From: Cinclus cinclus
Lineage: Eukaryota; Chordata; Aves; Passeriformes; Cinclidae
DNA: 64,000 nucleotides
Direction of reading: 5' to 3'
Assembly: GCF_963662255.1 (NCBI RefSeq)
Contig: NC_085046.1
Coordinates: 139,887,762-139,951,761 of the forward strand
In this document: positions 1 to 13,200 of the stretch, one piece after another
How the letters are laid out: every line of letters starts with the position of its first letter
How positions within the stretch are numbered: the first letter of the stretch is position 1
The notes under the pieces: model-generated
Databases searched by the model: none
Told to the model about the DNA's origin: nothing
The model's input: only the letters and a program-made list of their open reading frames with translations
Made by a program: the position numbers and the translations under genes

Positions 1-1628
1 TAGAAACTTTATAGACCTTAAAAGCCTGATTTCTGTATTTTCACAATGAATAATTTAGAGCAGTAGTACTGGCATCTAACAATAATGCAAGAAAGAATGA
101 CCTCAAAACTAAGTCTACTAGCCTGTAGTGGTAGTAGGGATCCTTCTAACTATATCCAGATACCTGTGTATGAAGAGTAGGTCACCCTACTCTTCACTGC
201 TGTCAGTGCAGAGCCAGACAGCGAAGTCAGTGGTGGTTTTGGAGCAATTCATCTTATCCTAAATTAGTTTTCAATATTTGATGGACATGAATCACAGCCT
301 GGGCCCTGTCAGCTCATCTGACTGAATCTGAACCCACTGCAGATCTAGATATACAATGCTGCAATATCCACATCAAAGACACCTAATCTCTACCTTATTC
401 TTGACTTCTGATGGATTCTGAAGATTCGTGATATTCTTTTTCATTCTCAATTGACAAGATATAAGCAAGATGATGTGTTACACATATGCTAAAATGCCAC
501 TTCACTGCAGCTATTTGTCAAGTTCACAGGGGTAGGAGTCTGAGGACCTCACACAGAAGATGTTCTGATCAAAGATGCTGTTTTGGAGATGCAACATAAA
601 ATGAAGGTGCTTATATGAAAAGGACTGAAACCTCCTCTGGTTCCTAGAACAGGTGTTTAAAATAGTTACACATTTTTATGTCTTCATTAAAAACCATACA
701 ATTTTATTTAGACTCTAGGTATATACAATGTCTATCTTGAAGCCACCTCGTGGTATGAATCTCTCCAGTCTCCTTTCTAAATTATACATTAATTAACCTG
801 ATTTGATTCCTAGAAAAATTAGGCTATTGTCAAATCACTGGGTAAATGTAGAGACTAAATTTAATTCCTGAACCACATCCACACACAGCCGTTCTGTGCA
901 TGTGTTGACCTATTTGCAGAGGGTGTGATCAAGAGTTTGTCTGGCTCAATAGCTCCTGTATCAAAGCCCTAGAGAGGAAATGCTGTGACGACAGCAATGC
1001 AAAATACATCTGTCAGTTGTAATTAAACTGCTATTTATTTACTCAGGGTAGACACTTGTACTTTTAGAAATAGATTGAGACAACTGTCTGATTTTAAACA
1101 AGTCATGAAAGAGACATGGTTATAGCCATGAGGCTGTGCAAAGTATAGACACATGTACTTATGGCTCTGTCCCAGTTTTTGATAGTATCAAACCTAGGAA
1201 GGCTATAACGCAGTGAATGGGCAGTTACCCACACAGATAAAAACACCATTCTAACTCTTCATTGGTATAAGTTTATTTGGTGAAAATATGAGAAAAAATT
1301 ACTGGTTTCATTAAAAAGCAAGCTTATAATAAAAAATCATGCTACATTTCCCTCAGACTACCAGGAGCAGTACTACTCTTATGTTCCAGTTCAGTTCATG
1401 AAGCCACTGGCCTCAATGACCTGGATGCAGCTTTTGAAAACCCAAAGCTACAACTTGACCCAGGTTTGCTCACTTCCAGAACTGAGCTACAGAATCTCAG
1501 ACTGAGGTTCACATGCACATAGTTGCTGTGGATCAGGTGGGCATGTGGTAACTTGTTCGTGTACCTGTGTGTCCTCCTGGCCTAATTAAAAGGATTTAAA
1601 TAGTATTTGGGTTTTATTATTAGATTTC
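1..1628. other. AT-rich noncoding DNA, nothing recognised
   Basis: All six frames are broken by frequent stops and no open frame reaches 60 codons. I see no LINE, LTR or tandem array here, and no splice-like or promoter-like arrangement. It reads as ordinary intergenic or intronic sequence. Confidence 0.7.

Positions 1629-1661
<33 letters not shown>
1629..1661. repeat. (TA)n microsatellite
   Basis: About 15 uninterrupted TA dinucleotides in AT-rich flanks. Tracts like this mutate by replication slippage and are often length-polymorphic. There is no sign of function. Confidence 0.95.
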
Positions 1662-1663
<2 letters not shown>

Positions 1664-2524
1664 TATTTTATTTAGATAGTATGTATAGAGTTAAGAATTG
1701 GGAGGGCCATGGTTTCCGAGTCAAAGTCTGATTTTCAGGCCAGAAATAGCATTGTATGCTGGTTTACAGGCTTCTCACCTCTTTTCTGCTTCTCCCTTCT
1801 CTTGCCAGGTAAAAGATATTAATTTACTAAAGTCCAAAAAAACCTGTAAATCATTATTCATCATGCAGTGACCATTGTGCAGACAGTGACACAGAGAGAA
1901 TTCCTACTTATCTTTTTCATGAGCATTTAATCCAATTTGCAGTCTAGCTGTAAATTATGGGAATCACAGATAAGAGTTATTTTCCCAGAACCCACAGAGC
2001 ATCTCTGTGCAGCAGTGAGCTAAAGCCTGCTTTTACAGGGAAATATTTTAGGCTTTCATTTATCAAGGGCCATGAGAGTTCGATGGAAGGAATTAGCTGT
2101 GTGCCAAATATTATTAATAACATTAACATATTAAAGACTGTCTACTTACTGCCAAGTGAAATAAAATTTAATCATGTTAGCATAGTGGGGAAAACTCATT
2201 CAATCGAAAAGAACAAAAACAGTGGGATTATTTGTTCTAAAGACTGACTTAGGAAATATCATTTCAGATCTCAGGCCACATGCAAGTTTGGAGTTATTTT
2301 CAGTCATTTTCTTCATTTCTTTGTTATAAAGTAGCAGGCCGATCCACAACCGTTTTGCAGGATAGGAGGGACTACCAGATGTTATACTCACACGGAGCTA
2401 GGGCTACTGTGAAACATCAGCTGTGTCCCCAGTGTGTCATATCTGCATGACTGGCTCCCCCTGGGGAGCAGAAAGGCTGCTGTGCTGGTAGCCCGGGTCC
2501 ACTGTCCAAAACTTTCCTTGCAGC
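1662..2524. other. Noncoding DNA, nothing recognised
   Basis: The longest open frame is a 96-codon stretch at 1957-2247 on the forward strand. Its translation has no motif I know and no low-complexity bias that would suggest a real protein. No repeat element is recognised. Confidence 0.6.
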
Positions 2525-2999
2525 AAAACAGCCTGGAAGCCAAACATCTCAGGGACAGGGAGGGGATGACAGGAGCATCTCTGGATGGGTTGAGAAAGTT
2601 GGGCTGGCTCAGCCTGAAGAAAAGAAGGCTCTGGAGAGACCTAATAGCAGCATTTCAGTACCTAAAATGGAACCTATGAGAGACCTGGAGACAGACTTCT
2701 GACAAGGGCATGGAGTGACAGGACAAGGGGAAATGGCTTCAAAGTGAAAGAGGGGGGTTTTATATTAGTTATTAGGAAGACATTCTTTACTGTGAGGGTA
2801 GAGAGAGACACTGAAATAGGTCGCCCAGAAAAGCTGTGGATAGTCCATTCCTGGAAGCGTTCAAGGCCAGGTTGGATGGGCACCTGAACAGCCTGATCCA
2901 GTGGCTGGCACCACTGCCCAAGGCCAGGAGTTGGAACTAAGTGATGTTTAAGGTCCCTTCCAGTCCAAAGCATTCCATCATTCTGTGTTTCTGTGATTG
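2525..2999 (+). mobile_element. CR1 LINE fragment, 3' end, forward strand
   Basis: This is the 3' part of a chicken-repeat-1 (CR1) non-LTR retrotransposon, the dominant LINE of birds. From about 2567 it follows the familiar order of the CR1 3' region: a 'ctcagcctgaagaaaagaag' stretch near 2608, 'gacaaggggaaatgg' near 2720, 'ttcaaggccaggttggatgg' near 2860, and a terminal 'aaggtcccttccagtccaaa' near 2950. It then ends in degenerate ATTCTGTG-type octamer units, as CR1 does. The part before 2567 ('agggacagggaggggat') matches a segment that normally lies further upstream in the element, so an internal deletion of roughly 100-200 bp is inferred. Like most CR1 copies it is 5'-truncated and dead. 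Two open frames across it (2434-2679 forward, 2674-2973 reverse) are incidental. Confidence 0.88.
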
Positions 3000-5900
3000 G
3001 CCCTGCTATCTGTGCAGCCAGCCAGCTTGGCTGACTCTCAGCTTTGTTTCCCAGAAGTCAAAAGCTATTCCTTTTAACTACCCAGAGACAGACCCTGTCA
3101 CTTTTAACAAAATGTGATAAAAAAACTCCAGTTGAAAAAAAAAAAGGCTTTCACTCCTTGTAGCCTTTTTATTCCTTGCTGGATTTTCACAAATACAATG
3201 GGCTTTACATTCTCTGATTCAGCCAACAAAGCTGTGAACATATCTGCTCTGCTCATAACTGCTCAGGATTGTCAGTAGCAATCTACTCAGTTAAGGGTAA
3301 CAAATATCCTATTTGTCACAGGATTTGAGATTTGCATTTGCCCACAGATTTCACTTCCAACCATATGTAATGCTATACAAATCACATCACTAGGTGATGT
3401 TCCAGGCTGAGGGGCCCTTCAAATGTGAAGAGTCAGCTCTTACTGTGGCCTCCAACCTGAGGAGGAGTAAAGATCCAGCTGCTTTTACAAATAGGTAAGA
3501 TAAAGCTGTTCACATCATAAAATAATCTGAGGGAATATACTGTGTTCTGAGTGTAGACTGTGCAAGAAGCAGCAGAGAGACCCAAGAAACAAGGTCTTAA
3601 TTCTCACATACCCACGAGATGATTTTTGTATTTCACACCAAAAGTGCAGTGAGCAAGTCTGGCTGGTATTTGGATGTAATGTGTGTACTTTCGTTGCTGG
3701 ATACATATTTGTCCTTAAGGTTTTGCAAATGAACAGATACCTGGGACTGGGAACATATGAAATCCATAGAAACTATACAGCTGTATCTGTGATGTCCTTA
3801 AAGATGTGTTGATTTTCACTGCTATAAGATTAAATGAAACGAATGTTCTTCATAGTTTCTTAACAGGATACTGTCAAGCATTTCTTGATCCTGAGCATTA
3901 ATAGTGTTCTGCTAGAAGCAGGGGGAAACTATATCTGTTGAGTAATCACTGCATGGAAATTCTGGTGTTGTCACAGAATGGTTCCAAACTGAGCTTCCAG
4001 GATTCAGCAGTATCCTTTTATACATAATAGGCAGTTGAATTCAACAAGACAGTTTGTGCTGCACAGAGGAAAAAAAGTCCTGGTTCTGTTTAAAAAAAAT
4101 AAAATTTAATTTCATTTTAATTTTGAGTCTTAAGCATCAATTATGCCTTTTCTTTTTCTCTACTTGCCTACACAGGCATTGATCTTATACAAATAATTAT
4201 TCAGAAAATGTACGTATAGATGCCACTAACTGTATGATTTAGCACATTTTCCCTGAGGATTACACTGAGAAAACACTCTAGCTGAAGGAACAAGTGCAGG
4301 AATGCTGTGATATGATGACTTTGTTCAAAAAACAAAAATAATTAATGATGGCAAAGAAAGAAGAAAATACCTTTCCCAAGCAGCTCCTGGCTCTTTCAGC
4401 CAACTTCATTTAGAACCACTGGTCTATGATTAGCAGCATTTTACTCCCAGCCTCAAATTCAAATACTTTTATTAATTTTATTTTGGCAGAACCTAATGTT
4501 AGCAAGAGGTAGATGGATTTTTAATTTCTGGGTAAAGAATTTCCTCTTTATGTCTATTTACAGTTGTTTGCATTTCATTATCCTCTATTTAGATGCAATT
4601 TTAATAGCTTACTAGATCATGAAAGTCTACAGACATTTACTTCTCTAGATCTAGTTCTAATGAAAGAGTAAAGAAGATATTTTATAGCAGCATTGCTGAC
4701 GTACCCTACTGGTGATATTACATTTGAAATGCAACAGTTCTCATAGCATTCAGTATGAAAAGGAAGCTGGGATGACCCATATTACAAATTCCAGTGGTTG
4801 TCCAGACAGAATTCTGTTTGTTAGCAATGATGACAAAATGCCTGTTGCTACTTTTACATTGCAAGTCGTTTTTCTTCTGTGGTTCATTTACTCCAGGTGA
4901 ACATTTTGGAGAAACTCTGTGTGTAGAACCTACAAATAACTAGGTTCTTTAAACAGATTTTACTCAACAGTATTAAATATATTCCACAGAAATAAAAATG
5001 ACATGTCCCAGCAATAATAAACTGAAGGAAGGCAGAGGGAATACCACATCCTCTTGAACTGATTCACACGGATAAATCCTCTTGGGAAGGTGAAAATGGA
5101 TTTACCATCAATAAAAGAAAAAGGATACAGTGTGAGAGGATGCTATTTTCTCAGCCTTAGGCAATATGCAACACATTTTTACCAGCTGGAAAAGTGTTGC
5201 TGCCGCTTACAAAATAACTGTGGTAGAGCTGCAACTTGGATTTTGCCAAATTTCAAAGGCCACATTCATGAAGTCAAAATGAGAGGGAAAAAGAAAAATC
5301 TATGCAAGAAGACAACTACTGTGAGGACCACTGAAAGGGATCAGGAGATTAAATCATCACAAGATGTTTCTCTCTGAAATAGCACATATAGTGATACTGA
5401 TCATCTGCATCTCTTCCAAATTTTAATTATTTCAGGAGTAAGAGCCACAGAAGAAGGCTTGGAAACTCTTTTGAAAGGACAAAATCTACTTTTTGTAGGT
5501 TTTGTGGGTGGTCTTCTACTGCCTCTCTCCAGCATGTAAAAGGTCTTGCTGGCTCACTTACACTGCCATTTTGTGTTTATCCTACAAACTGAATTTAGGC
5601 TGTTGTTTTAGATAGACAGTGAGTGTCTGCTCTTGACATGATGGAATTGTCCAAAGACTCCATGATTATAAACAAAATATATTAAACGAGATTCTCTTCC
5701 TATTTATTGAATTGCAGCCACATACTCCCACTTTTACTGTGGTTTCCCTTTCACTGTATCCACTTCTTTGTGGGATTTTTTTGTAATATTATCTTAATTG
5801 CAAGCTTTCTAGTCCCTTTTCTAACAGTGTTTTTCAATAAGCACTCACCAAAATCTCAAGCATGCAGCTATCAGCATTCCCATGGTATCTGTTTCTAGTA

Positions 5901-6960
5901 GTTTTGAAGTTGCACAACAAAGTCACATATTCAAGTGCTTAATATGCTAAATTCTTAACTAATTTATATCAGCACAGCCTCACATAATAAAGAAAGCAAT
6001 ACCACTCTGTGTTAGCTGGCATTGCACCCACAGCCTTGGGGAAAAGGTTTATGTCTGGGAGCTGAACTAAAATCATAGAAATTTGAGTGTGTATAATTAA
6101 AACAAGATTCCTAGTAAATTCACAGACATGTCTGAACACTTTCAGCAAAAAAATTCCATGGTTTTTAGTAAGATATACAAAGAATTGATACATAAATTGA
6201 AGTGTGGCTCTGTGGCCATTCTCCATACCTGGTGACTCCTGACTTTTGAAGTATATAAACATAAAACCAGTCTTAAATTAAAGGCTATACAAGCTGTTCA
6301 AAAATTTAGTATGGAACCATAATTCTCTGAACAGGAAAACTAAAAACAACTGTGTTCCTAATACACCCCTCAGTGCACTGGAGTGTTTGCAAAACTCCAG
6401 TTTCACAAACTAGCCCAGGATTTTGTATAAGCTTGGTTTGTAAAAGTTCACTGACCTAATCACCTACAGGGCCAAGGTTGTTCAGGGTCTAGGGAAACAA
6501 TGTGTTCTTTAGGTCATATTTCTTTGCTAATTTAGGGGAAGACACTTTCCCTGTTCATTTTACAGACCAGCAATATGCTAGGTCTTGTCTGTTTTGTTAC
6601 AACCCTGGTGGAACTCCAGAGGAGCCAATTCCTCCTACCCAAGGAGGAATATATTATCGATGTCAAGGACTGAAATCTTACAGCAGGAAACTTTTACCAA
6701 AAATTATTCAAAATTTCTCCTGAACAAGTCAGAAAAAATACAAATAACATGTTATAAATTACAAAGCAATGAAAGAAAGGCAGTGAGTTTAATAAGATTA
6801 CCTCTAAGAGGCATGTGACATCTGGCCCAGGAAGCAGCACTTCCCTACAAGCCAGGTGATGCATTCTGACATCCCCCTCAAGGACCACATGCTGGCCAAG
6901 TCCAAACCAAACTTCCAGCCTGGGATGAATCTGGAAGAGAATACAGAGAGAAAAGTACTG
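3000..6960. other. Noncoding DNA, nothing recognised
   Basis: AT-rich sequence with several short open frames, the longest about 95-97 codons (5090-5377 forward, 5969-6262 reverse). Neither shows a recognisable domain or a codon pattern unlike the background. Short A-runs occur near 3137 and 4090. No transposon is recognised. Confidence 0.6.
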
Positions 6961-7235
6961 CTCACAGGTGCTAAAGAATTAAAAAAAGATAAAAAATAAT
7001 AAAAAGACCTGAGAGCTCAAAATGGACTGCAAGGACACTGGAGGGAGAGCAGAGCACAGAGGGGGAACTGAGCAGCCCAGCAGTGCCCACAGCTCAGAGA
7101 GGAGCTCCAGGGCAGCTGATGTGCAGGCTGCTCCACGCTGGTGCCTCCAGGACAGGGGGCTGTGTCCACCAGCAGCCAAGGTCTCCACCTGAGATGATTC
7201 TGCAACACTGTGGGGAGCCAGTTTCATGCACTTTT
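6961..7235. other. Local GC-rich patch, function unknown
   Basis: Roughly 7015-7230 is clearly richer in G and C than the DNA on either side and is open in several frames on both strands (6979-7227 reverse, 7083-7325 forward). The translations match nothing I recognise. Open frames on both strands are what a base-composition effect produces, so I do not call a gene. A decayed repeat or an unrecognised noncoding exon is possible. Confidence 0.35.
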
Positions 7236-10200
7236 CAGCTGCTACAAGGAAAACTTAACATTATGGCTCTTCTCATGTTTATAATCCCAGTACCCAGTCT
7301 TTCTATATTCTTGGCTTTCAGATAATTTTTTGTCAACATCTTTGTATTTTTGGCTTGTCTACTAAAATCTTCATCAATTCATGGAAGCAAAAGTCTGTAC
7401 TCTATGTTTGAATTCAATTCAGAGTGAAAACCCTCCATCCAGCTTGGATTACTTACTAGTCTTGCATAAACCCTAGTTTTGGATGATGTTTCTCATCATT
7501 GCAGCTATCTAATTCCCTAAAGAGTGTATTTATTTCTTACATTTATTCTGAATTAAGGACATCTGTTATACTTGCTAGCCTCCAAAGGTCTTTCAGCAGA
7601 ATAATATGATATGACCTTTCTGTCATTGTCCATTAGTACCAATATAATATTGACTGTAATTCCATCACTGACATAACCTTAGATTTATTTCTTTCCTCTA
7701 TAACCTACTGGTTTGGGATACCTTCAGTCTTTATTTCATGGTCTGTTACGTCTCCACAGCTTTTCTTTCTACATCATAGGATCCCTACTTCTTATACAAA
7801 GTAACCCCTTTGCTGATCTTACTCATTTTGCATTACCTTCCAATCCTGTGCACATGCTTACCTCTTCTCAGACAATATATGGTTTATCCTGTAAAACTAA
7901 ATCTTGTTATCCAAATGCTCAAGTCACACAAACTGTTGGTAACCTTTCTGACCTCTGTCAGAAATTGTTTATTACACCATCATGTTATGTAGTCCCCTTG
8001 GTAGATGCATACCTCGGATTTATTACTTAAAAATCTGCCCCATTCTTCCTGATCAGCAGAGGAAAACTCATCTTGTTTTTCATAAATACTTCTCTTCCTC
8101 AATTAAACACATAAATCTCCCCCAGCTTGTTGCTTATTCATTTTAATCAGACTTTTATTAAAGGAAACATTTCCACAGTCAAAAGAAATCTTTGAATTAA
8201 AAATATTAATATTTTGTTTAAATGATGTGATATTAGCTGTGTTTAGCAATAACAGGATAAAACAAAGTACATTGAACCAATTTAATTTTCAAATCCAGCT
8301 GTGGAAGAGAACAATAGAAGTAAAATAATGATTCCACACAATGGCTTGATAGTAGTTTGCACATGGACTGAAGCATTTAAATACCCAAGCCTGTGCCTTC
8401 TTACGAGTCATCAATACCTTTGCAGTACCTAGAACCCATGCTGGCAACTTTATCCAAGTCCCTGTCCTTTAAAGAAGTCCATGAGCACATCTTACTGATC
8501 TAGAAAAACTTCTATTTCTGGGAAAGACAAAGAAACTAGATCAGAGAGAGAAACACATAGAAATGTATAGTCTTTCCTGTGGGGAGTGTTTCCATTTAAT
8601 TAATGGACTTTGTTCCAAGCTTTTGAAGAGAAATCCTGACTCAATTTGTGGGAATTTTGCCACTGACTTCAGTGGTGCAGGATGTCAGTATGTGAACCCC
8701 TCCTGTTCACATAGACACAGATCAGAATCTATGTGACTTAGTAACCCAGAGGCATGACAACACTGTCCTATATATAAGCCAAGTTTTTCTCCTATTTCTA
8801 CTTGACCCAAAAGATGACTGTGGATTCTCACCATTATAAACAAGAACTTGCTTTAGAGGTTAGCACACGTCTCCACATATTGCTTCTTTGTTTAAGGGAA
8901 CTTTGTCTTGGGTAAACTCTTTCTCAGCCCAGACAGGCATCTTTTATTTTTTTAAATTTTTTTATTAAGAAGTAAAATGCAAAATCATTCTTTACAATCA
9001 AAAAGTAGGTTCTTGACTATTAAACTAATGTAGCCCATGTTCTGAAGAGCTCAATATGTTGCAAAACATTTAATACTTCAACTCTTTCTTTTCATTTCAG
9101 CTGCTGTTTGCTAATGGGGACATTTTACAGTAAATGTGAATCAATTGGATATGTATGTTTGTGTTAACAAACCCTGAATTGTCCTTCATCTTCCCAAAGT
9201 CTTCTATTTTGCCTACAGAAAGTGAGAGGAAGTAATTACTTTAGAGCTGAATGCTGACAAGTTTGAATCAATAACTTTCTGCTGTCTCCAATCCTATTAT
9301 GTTTTGGCCAAAGAGCATACAAAAATTAGTCATTAAAAAGAATAGTGTAACATTAGTCACTTCTTAAAATCTTCCAGAGAGATCCTGGAAATTATTATAA
9401 AGAAATGCATAAAAAAAAAAAAGCACTTTAAAAGGTTATGTCTTCAGACTCCAGGATTTTTTAATATATCTAATTTCTCTGCTCTACAATAGCCTCCTGT
9501 TCCTTTACTCTGTTAAATGGTTCATCACATTGTGACAGCCAATGAGTATAAAGCTCTTCTGATATGTACATTTAATCTAATGCTTCAGTGAGAAAACATA
9601 TTCCATTTAGTAGAAAATTTCTTCACATCATTATTTTTTTCTCAATTTTTTTATGGCTCACCCAATTAAAAGTATACTGTAAAATTAAGATGCTGTAATC
9701 TGCCTTGTGTTAGATGTAAATCTAGAGGGCTGCTTCCTAAAAAGCAAACCCAGTTGTCAAAGCCAAGCAAGATAAATGCTTGGAGTATCTTAAAGCTCAT
9801 TAGAAAGCCCATGATAACCCCGTGGTAGTTGTCACCTGCTGCTGGACTATTCTAGTAGTAAATTATTATACCTGCCTTAAAACCTTTGGCCAGTTTGGTG
9901 CCATAGGTCTTGATCACCATGTGGAGCAAAGCTAATCTCTGTGTTCACATCTACTCAAACACGAAGAAAGCTTTCAATGACAAATTTTCACAAGCCAGCA
10001 GGTTGGAAATAAAAGTGAATGTCATGGATGACAAAACAGGAATTTACAATAGGAAAAAAATGTGAGATGAGAAATAAGAGATTCTGAGACCTTGGTACCA
10101 ACCATGGAGAAGAAATAGCGAATAGATTCCATGAAGTTACATCCTATGAATGGGGTTCAGTCCAGGTGAATTTTCATTTTGGCATGCCAGGCTTTGAGGG

Positions 10201-13200
10201 AGAAAAGTAACAGGGGATTTCCCAGTTTAGGGAGGGATGCTGTTGGTTATTGCCAGAAATTGTTGCTAAAGATTCTGTTTTCTTCAGAAAAAAATGAACT
10301 GTCTGGAACTGATAGTTGCAAGTATTTTGCCTGGTAATTGGCAGACAAGTCCAAAAGAAATATCTCTCCTGATCTCAAAAAAGGTAAGAAACAATCCCTA
10401 AATGAGCCTTGCTACTTGAACTTAAAGTGTCCCTTGACTGTATTTATAGTGTGTCTGGTTACAAGAATGGACACTAAAAAAATAAACACCTGCAAAGGAA
10501 GTTTTAAAAGACATCTGCACTGCTGCATTCATGGCTGTTGTTTTTGCTTCCAGAAAAACAAAGTAAATTCTATTCAACCAGTTCTAACACAATAGCCTGG
10601 AATAAAAAGAATTATATATTCTAACATATGAAAACAAACTCTAAATTTTGTATAAAATCACTTTAAAATCTTCTGAGTTTTCATTTTTGGTTGCAACCAA
10701 ACTGTGAAATCTCTCTTGCTGATTGAAGAGAGCAGAGATGTTGACCTAGTAACAGAGTCCAGCGAGCTGTTTGTCCTTCTTTCCTATAAGAAAATCTCTT
10801 CTCCAAGCCACATTGTCTGAGAAGAAACCAATCTCCTATTTGACTTCGTAGGTGATCTAGGGATCGATTTGTTAAAATGTCAGTTTTCTCCAGGGGCTGT
10901 ATAGGCTTTCCCAATTAAACAAATGTCAGTCAAAGGTCTCTCGTTTTTTGTTGCATTAGCTTTCAAGGAGCTAAAGGAGAGACAAGGACCACCCCTACAC
11001 ACACACTTAGATTTTAATGAATGCTAAATCTGCCTTTAATGAATGTTAAACAGGTAGCAAGATCAGTAGAGATTCATCAATGATAATGACATCTCTCTAT
11101 TTTACCACATTCACAAGCATCTACTCAAAATTTTAAGCAGCTGAGCCAGACCAAAGCTGACAGTCTCTCCATTGACTTCAAAAGTCTGGGACAGAAGTGA
11201 TGCTGTCTGCTGCACCTGGAGCAGCACTCATTCCTTATCTTCATATCCCTTAAAGTATTTTATAGGCAACAAGTGCCTATCATTTCATCTTTTGACAAGG
11301 TCAATAATTACCATCACTGCCCTCATAAGTCTCAATCTACTTTCTCAACTCTCACCTAACCCTTTGAAAGCCTTTTCTGGGATCTTAGCTCATTCTCCTA
11401 CTTTGCCAGAGCTTACTTTGCCCGTGTTTACTTTATCTTTCCACGCTTCTGTATCAGGACTTTCCCTGTTCTCTGTCCTTTTGGAGACATAATCACTCTG
11501 ACACAATAGTGTGAAAATCTGTCTTCCTATGTCTGTTTGAAACTTGCTGATTTTTTTCCTCTTCTTTCCTCTTGTGAAATACCACAACATTTTTCAATTA
11601 GAGTAGGTTCTTGTTGCAACTGCTATCAAAGCACTGTTATCATAAAACATCTGTCCTAAATGTAAGAACATCTGTTTCCCAAACTCCTTCTTGGTCCCTA
11701 GATGACTCATTTCTTTGATAGTTCTTCTTTGTAAAGGAAGTTTTTTTTTTTCTTATGACCTTGGCTTTTAAAATTTTTCCTTTTCATTTAACATTAAGCT
11801 AGTGCTTCACAATATTAAGCTATGAGATTGTGCTTTTCTTGTCATTCTTTCTGTAGTACAATACTTAATTAATATCATTGTTTTAGTTTCTCTTATAAGA
11901 ACAACTGGTTCTACACTGGTTTTTACGTGCTGCCCAAGCAGCAAGGCAAAGAATCCTGGATTTCGTCCTCTCTGAAATGCTGACACTGAGGTTATAAAAA
12001 CAGCCTAAGGACCACTGGCCCTAGATACCATTCAAATGTTCATTAGAAGCCATTTAACTTCTGTAAACTCTTTTGCAATTTTTTAAATTTCACATAAATA
12101 TTGATGAAACCAAGTATATCAATACAGGTCTTCTAAATTACTCCCTGAATTTTGCAGTCCAGCCCTATGCAGAAGAGCAGAACCTTACAATTTATTTTGC
12201 CAAAATCGAAGGAAATTAAATTCTCAGCAAGACTGCAGCTGAACTCCCACTGAAAATATGGAGCTGACTTTGTACCAATCCTGCAGAGACATTGCCGTGC
12301 TAAACGGCAAATTATGCAATCACTAGGGTACTTCCTTACATCCTTTAGAATCCTTTCTTACAAACTATTTCTCCATTGAGATCCTGTGCAAGCACATAAC
12401 TGCTACATTGTCAGAAAGGTTCTTAGCAGTTATTTCCTTTTTATTTAACTTGAGCTGTGACTACTTTGATCGCATCTTTTAATCCCTAATCACCGCGAGC
12501 AGAGCCTTGCGGGCAGTGCCGAGCACACCTTGGGTCAATTACTGCTTCCTAACTGTGTCACTCTTGGAGCACAGAACGTTTCCTGTGTGTCTCTGGCCCA
12601 GTTACTGCCCCTGGCTCAGCTGGTGACATCTGATGCCTTCACACACCATGTGCTTCTCACTGAGCTTTCAACAGTCTTATAAAGTGCCATTCACACACCT
12701 GCCCCATCCACTGAACAAGTGAAGTGTGTCGAACCAGATTCCTTCTGGACATAAATCAGCACCACTTTAGGGAGCTGTACTCAGCCTCACTAAGCAAGGA
12801 ATGGGCCAGCAAGCAGGTAAAAATAAAAAAGATGTTGTCTGCAGAAATAGCTGTCAAATATTCATGAGGGCTCCTGATATAGGCTCCTCTTTCAATTGAG
12901 TAAACCCTGAAACCTGCCATGAGACCCTGTAGTTTGCCAGATTCTGCACACAGATAAGGAAAATAGCCACATTCTAGCTCTTTCAGTATTATTTTTCATT
13001 ATTGAATTGAAGGTGAAAGGAAACTGAAAACAGCTTGTCCTGTGTGGCTTCTGAAATAATGGCAGTGTGATTCATGAGTGACTTGGAGCTTTGAGGAACT
13101 TAAAATTGGGTTAGACAGCCAATTCCCTGACTCTGCGAGCTCAGCGCTTTCTGCTAAAGTTCCCAGGAGTAACAACACTGGCTTAAAAAAAAAAAAAATT

